Below the pieces are notes generated by a model. The model was not told the origin of the DNA. It did no database searches and saw only the letters and a program-made list of their open reading frames with translations. 64,000 bases of DNA, from positions 142,647 to 206,646 of the forward strand of contig NW_005195301.1 of assembly GCF_000372725.1 (NCBI RefSeq), in the 5' to 3' direction. This document shows, piece after piece, positions 54,376 through 63,272 of this stretch (the first letter of the stretch is position 1; each line of letters starts with the position of its first letter). This stretch comes from Emiliania huxleyi CCMP1516 (taxonomy: Eukaryota; Haptophyta; Isochrysidales; Noelaerhabdaceae). Made by a program: the position numbers and the translations under genes.

Positions 54376-55797
54376 CTAGAAATCCTCGTCGCTCCCCTCG
54401 TAGAGGGAGGGCTCGTTGGACTCGAGGAGTGGGCCGCCGTCGGAGGAGGAGCGGGCGGCTCCGCGGGCGACGCTCGCCCAGTTCTTCTTGTTGCTCTTGA
54501 CCTCGCCGCCGCCGCCGCCGCCGCCGCGGCCGCCGCGCCCGCGCCGCCCGCGGCTTGTGCCCAGCCTGACCGCGCTCGGCATGCGCTCGTAGATAGTGTC
54601 CTTGAAGGCGGAGTGGAGGAGCGCCTCGAAGTTGACGCACGGCGCGTAGCGGCAGCGAGCGGCGGTCTTGCACGGGATGGCGGTCTGGTTGAAGGCCGGG
54701 CAGAAGCCGATCCCGTCGCGCACCGCCATCGCCTTGGCCTTGCCCGCCGCGCGCGCGACCTCGACCTTGTTGTCGACGATGAGGCTCTCGAAGGTCTTCT
54801 TCTTGGCGACGTTCGCCGCTGCGGCGCGCCTCTCCTTGAGCGCCTGCGCGCCGCACTGCGCGTCGTGGATGATGTCGGCGCTCGTCGTCGCAAAGGCGCG
54901 GCACGATGGGCAAAGCTTGTTCCCGAGCACCTTCACACTCCCGACGTCGAGGCGGAGGGGTCCGCCGACATCGCCGCTCGCGTAGACGTTGGGCAGGACA
55001 GGGAGGTTGCAGACGAGGTTCTCGTTCTTCACCTTGAAGAGGATCGAGCCGTCCTTCTCGTCCGACTTCGTGCCGAGGAAGGAGTGGTATCCCTCCTGGA
55101 TGGAGACCACGTTGCCGAAGTGCTTCTCCAAGAGGGGGGCGAAGTGCTCGATCTGGGCCGCGGTGTTGATGGCGCCGCGCGTGCGTATGGCGAGGAGGCC
55201 GTCGGAGTCGATGGTCGCCTGGGTCTCGCGCGCCTCCGCCTGCTTGCCCCACACGGTGGCGTCGAGAGCGGCGAAGGTGATGGTGATGTTGTCTGGCGCT
55301 GGGAGCTGTAGGACGCCACCGCCGGCGTACTGCTCGAGGAAGGCACGTGCCTCGCTCTCGCCGCTGAAGGCGACGCAGATGGCGCGCGACGTGCCGATGA
55401 CGGGCACGCTGATCGCGCTCGCCGGCTGCGCCTCGCAGCCTGGCGTCTTCCTCAGAAGCTGTCGAATCTCGGTGACGAGCGCCGTCGTGTTCTGGATGTC
55501 CGGGATGTGCGAGCCGTCGCGCGCCGCGAGCGCGACGTGCAGCAGGCGCTTCGTGCCGCGGTCGGTGCCGGCGGCCGCCGCAGCGGCCATCTGTGCGGCG
55601 TCCACCATAATGGTGTCGCCTTCTTTGGCGTCGTCGTCGTTGACGCGCGCGCTCGCGAGCTCGCCGTCGAGGCGGCGCTTCACGCCGAGTCTCTGGCCAT
55701 CATCGGCCTCTTGCGCGCCGTCGCGGCCGCGCGCCGCGCCCTCGGCAGCGGCAGCGTTGAGCGCCGGCGGCGGCAGGCCGGCCGAAGCGAACGCCAT
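54376..55797 (-). CDS. Unrecognised 473-residue protein with two Cys/His zinc-knuckle-like motifs
   Basis: Single exon, ATG at 55797, stop at 54376. Residues 1-100 are Ala/Asp-rich; about 100-240 look like a folded alpha/beta region (VTEIRQLLRKTPGCEAQPAS, IGTSRAICVAFSGESEARAF). Then KLCPSCRAFATTSADIIHDAQC shows CxxC...HxxxC spacing and FCPAFNQTAIPCKTAARCRY plus APC is a second Cys-rich cluster. The C-terminus is RGG-like (GRRGRGGRGGGGGGG) followed by a basic and an acidic tail. Zn clusters plus RGG suggest nucleic-acid binding; no family is recognised. It is transcribed divergently from an RRM protein 224 bp away. Confidence 0.7.
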   Translation of the reverse strand: MAFASAGLPPPALNAAAAEGAARGRDGAQEADDGQRLGVKRRLDGELASARVNDDDAKEGDTIMVDAAQMAAAAAAGTDRGTKRLLHVALAARDGSHIPDIQNTTALVTEIRQLLRKTPGCEAQPASAISVPVIGTSRAICVAFSGESEARAFLEQYAGGGVLQLPAPDNITITFAALDATVWGKQAEARETQATIDSDGLLAIRTRGAINTAAQIEHFAPLLEKHFGNVVSIQEGYHSFLGTKSDEKDGSILFKVKNENLVCNLPVLPNVYASGDVGGPLRLDVGSVKVLGNKLCPSCRAFATTSADIIHDAQCGAQALKERRAAAANVAKKKTFESLIVDNKVEVARAAGKAKAMAVRDGIGFCPAFNQTAIPCKTAARCRYAPCVNFEALLHSAFKDTIYERMPSAVRLGTSRGRRGRGGRGGGGGGGEVKSNKKNWASVARGAARSSSDGGPLLESNEPSLYEGSDEDF

Positions 55798-56021
55798 TCA
55801 AGTGAAGCGCCGTTCAAGTACTACGATGCCTTGTTTAACTTCAAACACAGGGATTTTGCCGCGACTTTCTTTTTCTCAGGCTAGCGTCCTCGTGCGTCGC
55901 GAGACACTTCTCGGTCCCGGTCCAGCGTTCTCGGTCAGCGTTCTCGGTCAGCGTTCCTCGGTCGGCGCAGTCAGCGTCGCGGTCCACCCGGCGTCGAAGT
56001 CGAAGTCGGGGTCGATTGATA
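55798..56021. promoter_or_regulatory. Compact bidirectional promoter with GTTCTCGGTCAGC repeats
   Basis: The 224 bp between divergent ATGs contains about three tandem units of GTTCTCGGTCAGC around 55925-55970. It must drive both the zinc-knuckle orphan and the RRM gene. No TATA box is evident. Confidence 0.5.
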
Positions 56022-57098
56022 ATGACGTCGAAGGTCACGCTGTTCATCAACCAGCTGCCGTACTCTGCCACTCGAGAGGACGTGGCCGCTCACTTCGCAC
56101 AGGCCGCCGGCACAACCGCAGCTGCGTTGCTGCCGTCGTGCCGGCTCGTGCTCAAGGACGGCGCCTTCAAAGGCACTGCATTCGTCGACGTCACGGACTT
56201 TGAGAGCTGCGACCGCGGCCTCGCCCTGCACCAGAGCCAGTTCAAGGCGTCTTCGGACGGGAGCAGTCGCCGCATCAACGTGCGCGAGGCGGTCTCCAAG
56301 ACGCGGCTCGAGCAGATCGCGGAGCGCTCTAAGTTTTCCCGCAATCAGGTCCTTCGGAAGGCGTACACGGGCAAGACGAAGGCGGGTCCATTGCCCGCTC
56401 GTCCGAATGCCTCGGACAATGAGAGCGAGGAGGGGAGCGTCGACGAGGACGAGGGCGAGGAGGACGAGGACGAGGAGGGCGAGAGCGGGGACGCGCGTGC
56501 GATGCAGGGCCCGCTGGGCAAGGACCGCAAGGGAAAGGAGGTCGTGGGCGAGGTGGATCCTCAGCGCAAGCGAAAGGTGATCGAGGAGGCGTACCTGAAG
56601 CAGCGGCGCGAGCTCATGGACATGGCGGTGACGTGCCACGAGTGCGCCAAGCCCTTCACGTTCACCGTCATCGAGCAGGAGTTCTTCCTCGAGCGAGGCT
56701 GGAAGATCCCGCGCACGCGCTGCAAGGCCTGCTCCGATGCCAAGAAGGCCAAGCATGCTGCCAAGGGCGGCAAGGGCGGCAAGGGCGGCGGCGGCGGCGG
56801 CGGCGCGCTCGAGGCGCATGCGCCGGATCGGACGGTGGGCGGCCGCGGTAAGGGCGGCGGCAGGGGCGGCGGCAGGGGCGGCGGCAAGGGCGGCGGCAAG
56901 GGCGGCGGCAAGGGCGGCGGCAAGGGCGGCGGCAGGGGGGGCAAGGGTGGCGGCGGCAAGGGTGGCGGCGGCAAGGGACCCAGCGATCAGCGCCCGGTGG
57001 CGGCGAAGGTGGAGGCCAAGCAGGAGGCCAAGCCGCTTGGCAAGCGTTGGTTGGCCGAGGTGGGTCATAGCGGCAAGCGCCAGCGGAAATTCTATTAA
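56022..57098 (+). CDS. RRM protein with zinc-ribbon and Gly/Lys-rich tail
   Basis: Single exon, 358 residues from the ATG at 56022. Residues 1-85: RRM with RNP2-like VTLFINQLPYSATREDVAAHF and RNP1-like GTAFVDVTDF. An acidic stretch (EEDEDEEGE) follows, then at about 205-240 a treble-clef zinc motif CHECAKPFTF...EQEFFLERGWKIPRTRCKACS, which matches the zinc-ribbon family in which CxxC, EQxF(Y/F) and RCKxC are conserved. The C-terminal ~100 residues are GGKG/GGRG repeats, a typical RNA-binding low-complexity region. Likely nuclear or nucleolar RNA-binding; not assigned to a known ribonucleoprotein. Confidence 0.82.
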   Translation: MTSKVTLFINQLPYSATREDVAAHFAQAAGTTAAALLPSCRLVLKDGAFKGTAFVDVTDFESCDRGLALHQSQFKASSDGSSRRINVREAVSKTRLEQIAERSKFSRNQVLRKAYTGKTKAGPLPARPNASDNESEEGSVDEDEGEEDEDEEGESGDARAMQGPLGKDRKGKEVVGEVDPQRKRKVIEEAYLKQRRELMDMAVTCHECAKPFTFTVIEQEFFLERGWKIPRTRCKACSDAKKAKHAAKGGKGGKGGGGGGGALEAHAPDRTVGGRGKGGGRGGGRGGGKGGGKGGGKGGGKGGGRGGKGGGGKGGGGKGPSDQRPVAAKVEAKQEAKPLGKRWLAEVGHSGKRQRKFY

Positions 57099-58431
57099 GG
57101 TGCTCCCCCGGCCCAGTGGGGATTTTGGCCTACTCAGTGACCGTCTAAGGGGCCCTAAATGGCCTGCAATGCCATATCTTTTGTGCCTAACTTGTAGAGC
57201 ACCTTAGAAAAACTAGTATGTCTTGGAGTGCGAAAAGTTTCTCGATGAGGTGGGGATCCGTTGGTGAGCGCAGATTCTCCCAGATTCTCCAGTTTGAGAC
57301 GAAATTCCCCCTCTCGAAACCCGCCCCTTTTAATTCATTGCGGCCGCGGGTTTGCTCGAATTACTTTTCCCTCGCTAGTTTTTTGGCATTCAAAAAACCG
57401 AAATCCCATGCTGAACACAGGGTTTGCGGCGGTCACTGTCCTACCCTCGAGGTCCCCTACCAGCGGCTCCAGGCACAGTGGGGCCGCGGACACCCGTGAA
57501 ACTAAGCCGTGCGTGATGCGTCAAAGAAAGAAAGAAAACAGTCAACCCCAGAGAAAAATTGGGAGGACAGCACGCCGCCACCACACTCCACACCAGGGAT
57601 TTTAAGGAGAGGAGTGTGGTGCTAGCCGTCGCCCACCCTACATGTAAACCCTTGGTCGTCTGCCTCTTTCTATCTCCTTCGCAGTTCCTCCTCGCCGATT
57701 CTCAACCTTCATGCCACCTCGCGGTCGTCCCACTCTCGTCGTTCTCCCTCCTTCCTCCTCTGTCGCGTCGCTCTCGTCTGCCTCGTCCTGCGACGCCGCC
57801 GCCGCCTGCCGATCCCTTGCTCTCGCACACTAATGTCGGCGCGGCTTCTCCCGCCTTTCGGCGCAACTCTGCTCTTCTCGCGGCATATTTTGGCCCCTCG
57901 AGTTTGTGTTGTTCGAGTTTATCGAGCTCTCCTCGCGCAAGGACGACTCTTCTGACTGACGCCCACTGCGATCATTTCTGCCAAGTCATATCGTTGCCCA
58001 GGTCCACTCTCTCTTCGAACACTTGTACCTCCACCGACCGATGATGCTGGCGCTGGGGTCCCCTTCGTTCGTTCGGGCGCATCGTTACAGCTGACGACGG
58101 GATTACCACAGGTGTTTCGTCCTCCTCGGAGTCTTCTTCCCCGGCTTCCTACCGTTCGGCTCTACGTTCATTTCGTTCAGCGTGGCTCACTGCGAAGGGA
58201 ATTCTCTTTCCGTCGCAAGAGCCCGACCGACAAACACGGGGAACCTCCCGTGAAGAGTACGACCGCCCTGGGGCGGCCAGAAACCCGGCGCGGAGAGGGT
58301 CGCCGCGCTGTCGCGCAGCTGACTCACTCCAACTCCCTGGCGCGGCGGAAGAGCCACGAGCGACGACGAGGAGGTACGGCGCCGGCGGCGCCGGCAGCGG
58401 GAGCAGACCGCTGCTTGTAGATTCACTCAGG
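57099..58431. other. Intergenic region dominated by repeat family A
   Basis: 57099-57520 is of lower GC and unrecognised; 57520-58010 is the long family-A repeat; 58011-58431 should include the promoter and 5' UTR of the protease gene. Confidence 0.5.
57520..58010 (+). mobile_element. Long copy of repeat family A (uninterrupted)
   Basis: Colinear with the reverse complement of 23062-22200 except that the MITE is absent here. Shared blocks: GCCGCCACCACAC, AGCCGTCGCCCACCCT, ATGCCACCTCGCGGTCGTCC and CCTTTCGGCGCAACTC. No terminal repeats or clear coding region, so the class is unknown. Confidence 0.7.
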
Positions 58432-60009
58432 ATGGCGGAGCCCATTCACTCCCGCCTCGACCGCGCAGCGCTCGAGGAGCGCTGTCAGCAGGCCGAGCGC
58501 CGCATCGCCCAGCTCGAGCGGTCCAACAAAACGCTGAAGGGCAAGCTCGCCTTCTTCTACGAGAGCGAGCCCGTCACGGCGAGAGACGCGTTCATGCGGC
58601 TGCTGACGGAGCTGATGCGCGCGTCCCGGCGCTACGTGCACCGGCTTCGCCTCGCTGCCTCGGCGAGGCCGCGCATACTCCTGTCGCTGCTCGTGCTCGG
58701 CATCAGCCTCACGCTCACGCGGCTGCTCCTTCCGACGCCGCTGCTGCAGCTGCCGGTCGAGCGGCGTCCTCTGCGAGCGGCGGTGCGCAGCTGCTCGCGC
58801 AGCCGGCTGCGGCACGTCTACCTCTGCCGCGACGCGGGCGGCCGGCTGCGGGAGTGCCTGTGCGACCCGCCGCGCGTGGGCGGCGGCGGCTGCAACGAGT
58901 CGGACGCGGACATGTGCAACGCGGGCGGGCAGGGTCCGTACTGGCGCTTCTTCCACGAGCTTCCCGAGGCCGAGCGGAGCAGCCGCCTCTGCTTTGGGCT
59001 GTTTGCCGCCTTCAAGCCGGCGCGGCGCGAGCCGGGCGAGGCGGAGCGGCAGCGCTGCCTCAACAGGCTCGAGCGGAGCTACTGGCCCGAGGCGGTGCGT
59101 TACGGCGGCGGGGTCAGCCTGGTGCTCGCGCTGCTGCTGGTCCGCCGGCTCGAGAGGAACGCAGACCCGGCCCTCAAGGCGGCGACGCTGCGCGTCGGCC
59201 TGCTCCACCTGCCGACGGGCCGCTTCGCAGACATGGGCTCCGGCGCCGTCGTCAAGCGGGACGCGGGCGAGTGCTACATCCTCACGGCGGCGCACGTGCT
59301 TGTGGGCTACCGCGCGCGGCGGGCGAGGGACGAGTACGCGGGCCCCGACTGCCTCCTCACGTTGGGCGTGTACGAGGGCGACGCGAAGCCGGCGCGGTGG
59401 GTGGCGTGGGCGAGCTGCGTCACGCCGGACAGTTTGCTGCGCAGCTGCTCGGACGACGGCGCCACGCTGCAGGACTTGGCGGTGCTCAAGGTGGGCGGCG
59501 CGCTAGCGCTCGACCCGCCCGCGTACGGCAAGGCGCAGAACGCCTTCTCGCGCTTCGAGGTTGCCGCCCGCTCCGACGACCCCGCGGAGGGGGTGGGTCG
59601 GATGCCTCCGCCCCTCGAGCTCGACCGCAGCCGCAGAGCCCTCGCGCATGGCGCCGACCTCTCCGTGTGCGGCTGGGCGTCGTGGCGGGACTCGATGCGG
59701 CAGCTCTACCTCGACCGCTCGCGCTGCCTCGGCGTGGACAGCGGGCTCATCCGCAGCCGGCTGTGGGTGCACGCCGGCTCGTCGGGCGGCCCGTGCGTCA
59801 ACGCCGCCTCGCAGGTGGTCGGCGTCGTCTCGCACGACAACGACGCGCACGCGGACCCAAAGAGGTTCTGGTCGTCGCACCGCGCCGTCACCGAGCTCAC
59901 TCCGGAGCACGGGCTGCCGCCCGAGGTCTACGAGCCCGAGACGGTCCTCGAGGCGCTGGTGCCGTCGCCGCTGCTCCGCTGCCTGCCCCCCTCGCCCGCA
60001 ATGTACTAG
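58432..60009 (+). CDS. Type II membrane-anchored trypsin-like serine protease
   Basis: Single exon, 525 residues from the ATG at 58432. Residues ~8-45 form a short coiled coil (RCQQAERRIAQLERSNKTLK); ~82-103 is one hydrophobic signal anchor (RILLSLLVLGISLTLTRLLL). The protease domain has all triad motifs: CYILTAAHVL (His288), LQDLAVLKV (Asp348) and AGSSGGPCVN (Ser451), with flanking LGVDSGLIRS and VVGVVSHDN. Several paired Cys lie between anchor and protease (RHVYLCRD, CLCDPP), fitting an oxidising lumen. Predicted to face the secretory-pathway lumen or outside. The closest general class is trypsin-like peptidase (Trypsin_2 type); substrate unknown. Confidence 0.82.
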   Translation: MAEPIHSRLDRAALEERCQQAERRIAQLERSNKTLKGKLAFFYESEPVTARDAFMRLLTELMRASRRYVHRLRLAASARPRILLSLLVLGISLTLTRLLLPTPLLQLPVERRPLRAAVRSCSRSRLRHVYLCRDAGGRLRECLCDPPRVGGGGCNESDADMCNAGGQGPYWRFFHELPEAERSSRLCFGLFAAFKPARREPGEAERQRCLNRLERSYWPEAVRYGGGVSLVLALLLVRRLERNADPALKAATLRVGLLHLPTGRFADMGSGAVVKRDAGECYILTAAHVLVGYRARRARDEYAGPDCLLTLGVYEGDAKPARWVAWASCVTPDSLLRSCSDDGATLQDLAVLKVGGALALDPPAYGKAQNAFSRFEVAARSDDPAEGVGRMPPPLELDRSRRALAHGADLSVCGWASWRDSMRQLYLDRSRCLGVDSGLIRSRLWVHAGSSGGPCVNAASQVVGVVSHDNDAHADPKRFWSSHRAVTELTPEHGLPPEVYEPETVLEALVPSPLLRCLPPSPAMY

Positions 60010-60402
60010 GACTCCAGTTTCCGGGCATCTTTCTTGCATCTATTCTCTCTCTATTGATATTTTTGCCACTCGCGTCTGTGGTAGAAGGAAAGAAGAGACT
60101 CACAAGCTAAGGTCGCCGAAAATTCTTTTTCTGGTGGCTGAATCCTCTTCCGCCGATCGACCTCACATTCAGTATTTCAGTTGTACGTACTTTTAGCTTA
60201 ATGGGAGAAAAGGGAGAGGGGGTTTGTTCTCTAGGCCCCTAGGTACCCGTAGGGGCCTCTACGGCACACGGGTACGGCGCCCCGGGGCGAGAGCTCGGAT
60301 GGCGCGGTTCACCCCCTTCACCGTCTCTCTCAGTTGTACAGTCGTGTACTGATTGAAGACAGATCTGGCCAACTCTGAGCAGCAGCCTCGCTCGCGACGC
60401 CG
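60010..60402. other. Intergenic region between protease and EXD2 genes
   Basis: AT-richer, with CTATTGATATTTTTGCCACT and TTCAGTTGTACGTACTTTTA. Holds the protease 3' UTR and the EXD2 promoter; CTAGGCCCCTAGGTACC near 60231 is palindromic. Confidence 0.45.
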
Positions 60403-62359
60403 ATGTCGAAGATCGCCTGGACTGCTCTGGTCGCCTCCGCTGCCTGCGTGGCGCTCGTGCTTCTGAGGCGGCGCCGTCGTGCAAACGGACGCCACTCAGT
60501 CACCGTGATCGACTCGGCTAGCGTCCTGGACGCCGCGTTGACTCGCTGGTCATGCACCCACCGCGTGCTGGGGCTCGATGTGGAGTGGGTGGCCGGATCT
60601 CGACCGGCGGCGCTGCTGCAGCTCAGCTGTGGCGACGAGACAGTCGTGGTGCAGCTCTCCAAGCTTGCCCCGCCCGAGGCCCTGCTGCGGCTCCTCGCCG
60701 ACCCGCGGACGAGCAAGGTCGGAGTGGGTGTTGCGCAGGACCTGCGCCGCCTCGAGACATGGGCCAACACCGGGGTGGACGCGTGCTCCTCTCGCCGCCT
60801 CAGCTGCGGCGGCGGCGTCGACCTGATACCGATCGCCGTGCGGTGCGGCTGCGCGGGCCGGAGCCTCGCCTCGCTCTCGGAGGAGCTGCTGGGCGAGAGG
60901 ATGCACAAGGGAGCGGTGCGGAGGAGCAACTGGGAGGCGGACACGCTCAGCGTCGAGCAAGTCGCGTACGCCGCGAACGACGCGCGCGCCTCGCTGCGTG
61001 TCTACCTGGCGCTGCTGGCACGGCTGGACTGGCGGTCACGGGCGCCCCTTCCCACAGTGGCCGCCCCTTCTCTGCCGCCGCCGCGCAGCGGCGATGCGGC
61101 GGCGGCCCGTGGCCGCTGCGTCCGGATCCCGACTCGCTCTCAGCCCGTCTACGACGGCGAGCCCTCACCTCTCTCCTGCGCCCGCGATGCAGTCGCTTGA
61201 GTGTGGGCGGTGCGAACAGGCTGGCTGATGCTGGACCCGTCCGGGCAGCCGATGTGCCGCATGGCGGCGAAGCGCGGCAGGTGGTACCTCGCAAAGGGGC
61301 TGGCGAGCCTGCTGCCCGAGGGGGACCCGCTCGCTGCGCAGGCGCCGGGGCGGACGATCCGGCTGCACTTCGAGCCAGGCGGGCCGGGGAACGCTGCCGA
61401 GCCGTGGCTGCTCGCCGGCAAGCGCAACGCGTGCGTCGGCTGCGGCGGCGAGGCGGGAGGCGGCGGCGAGGGCCGCGGTGGCGACGGCAGCCGCTGCGGC
61501 GCTGACGGGGCGGCGGCGCGGCTGGTTCGCTTCAGCGTGGTGCCGCACGCCTTCCGACGGCACCTGCCGGATCCGATGAAGAGCCGCGACTCGCACGACC
61601 TGGTGGTGCTCTGCGTCGGCTGCTACGGCGTGCTCGAGCCAGCCTACGAGCGCCACCGGCAGCACCTCTACCGCAGGCGAGCCCGCTCGCGCTGCCCCCT
61701 CCCCCTGCCCTCTCGCTGCTTGGGCTGCACCAGGAGGCGGGCCCCTGTAGGCACGGCGTGTCGCGGAGCCCCGCGCCGCGGCGGCAGGCGCTGGGCCAGG
61801 AGGAGGCGAAGGCCCGCTCTGCCGCCCTCGCCCTCTCCTCGCACCACGGCGCGCGGATCCCCGCCGGGAGGCAAGCCGCGTGCAGCGAGGAGGGCGGCGT
61901 GCGAATGCGGTCGCTCCTCACCGCCGTTCTCGAGTGATCAGGCGCGCCGAGCTGGAGGCGGTGGTGGCCTCGGCGTTGGGGGTGGAGCCGGGCCACGTCA
62001 CGCGCGACATGGCCGCCGGCTTGGCGCGGCAGCATGCGCCTGGGCGACAGCCTCCGGCGCCAGGCTGGCTGTCGCTCGAGGAGCAGCTGATGCGCGCCGT
62101 CCTCTCCTCGCCGGGCGGCGCCAACGGCGGCGGCGGAGGCGGCGGCGGAGGCGACGGAGCGGGCACGCTCCACGATTTTGTGCGAGGGTGGCGGGAGGTC
62201 TTCTGTGAGGCCCTCCAGCCGCGACATCTACCTCCCGGCTGGAGCACGGAGCACCGCCGGCCGGTGCGGCCGGCCGTGGCCGACGCCGCTGCGAGAGTCG
62301 AGAGCGAGACCGCGGCTGACCCGCGAGAGCGTTTACATGATTGTAACACCGGGAGATAG
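60403..62359 (+). CDS. EXD2: EXD2-like 3'-5' exonuclease, membrane-anchored
   Basis: Exons 60403-61156, 61220-61680, 61734-61870, 61942-62359; phases agree, 589 residues. N-terminal anchor (IAWTALVASAACVALVLL) then RRRRR, as in animal EXD2, an outer mitochondrial membrane protein. DEDDy exonuclease motifs: Exo I LGLDVEW (Asp59, Glu61), Exo II VGVAQDLRRL (Asp113), Exo III AYAANDAR (Tyr and Asp). After the first intron the EXD2-specific second domain follows: LDPSGQPMCRMAAKRGRWYL, ACVGCGGE, VVPHAFRRHLPDPMKSRDSH, VLCVGC, and the C-terminal VRGWREVFCEALQPRHLPPG and WSTEH. EXD2 works in DNA end resection and organelle RNA processing. Three GC-AG introns (53-71 nt). Gly-rich inserts distinguish it from the human protein. 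Confidence 0.9.
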
Positions 62360-62563
62360 AGAGTGTGTGTGACCGCCTAGGGGGACCGCGTAGTGTCTAG
62401 TGACATGTTCATGCACATGTGTAGTCAGTAGTGGTCTATCGGTGACTAGGTCCAGCCCTGGGTGAGCCAGATCTGACGTTTTGGGACATCGCGTCAGATC
62501 CGTGTTTTTTTGGTCTTGCGGTACATCTCTCCGCTCGCCACCTCACGCTCCGCCGTCCGGCCA

Positions 62564-62606
62564 TGGATGGTCCGATGGAGCTCGCCGAGCTCCATCGGAC
62601 CATCCA
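62564..62606. other. Perfect 20-bp hairpin with 3-nt loop
   Basis: TGGATGGTCCGATGGAGCTC (62564-62583), loop GCC, then its perfect complement 62587-62606, inside the TIR element. Confidence 0.85.
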
Positions 62607-62705
62607 ACTCCGGTCACCGAGTCTGAACGCGCTCAGCCTCAGGAGGTACCAAACCGCGCGAATTCTGCACGCCTCGCTGCACCGCTGGCTTGACTGAATC
62701 AGGCA

Positions 62706-62745
62706 GCAGCAGGCTGCTGCTGCTGCCACAGCAGCAGCCTGCTGC
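62706..62745. other. Perfect 17-bp CAG/CTG hairpin
   Basis: GCAGCAGGCTGCTGCTG (62706-62722) pairs with 62729-62745 across a 6-nt loop, also inside the TIR element. Confidence 0.8.
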
Positions 62746-63272
62746 GGCCCCAATACGCAAGTTAATGACCAGCATTGCTGCCGGGGGCATTCGAGCCGCC
62801 ACAGCCGGTGTGCGGCTGTGCACTGCCACCTGCCCGCGGCTAAGCACAATGTGTGCTCGCATTGGATGAGCCCTGCTGATGGACCTGCGTCGCCTTAGCT
62901 GCACGAGAGCAATGCCGCAGGCGGCGGCCGTGGCATACACTGCGAGCACACTTGGTGCAGCTGCAAGGTGCAGCAAGAGCACGTCGTTCCTGCCTCTGAT
63001 GCCACTCTCGCGGCTTGTAGCGCGTCACTCGCGCATGCTCTCCAGGAGCTATGGCGGGCGCGTGTGTGGGGCTGTAGCCTGTGTTTGGCCGGTTCTGACC
63101 CGTTTACTATCAGTACCATGCCTGGGCCACAATAATCGCACACGGGGAGCGGCTCAGGGACCCAGTAAGCCGCGGAATCGCCAAATGTCACAACCCGGCT
63201 CACCCAGGGCTGGACCTAGTCCGGTCTTGCCCTAATATCAAAAAGCACTCAAATGTAGATTCTCTTTTTACT

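Larger units (their letters stand above)
62444..63221. mobile_element. 778-bp element with 25-bp perfect terminal inverted repeats
   Basis: 62444-62468 (GACTAGGTCCAGCCCTGGGT followed by GAGCC) is the exact reverse complement of 63197-63221; weaker similarity continues inwards (TGACGTTTTGGGACAT against TGACATTTGGCGATT). CGGT precedes the left end (62440-62443) and follows the right end (63222-63225), a possible 4-bp target duplication. No transposase frame. Superfamily unassigned. Confidence 0.72.
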
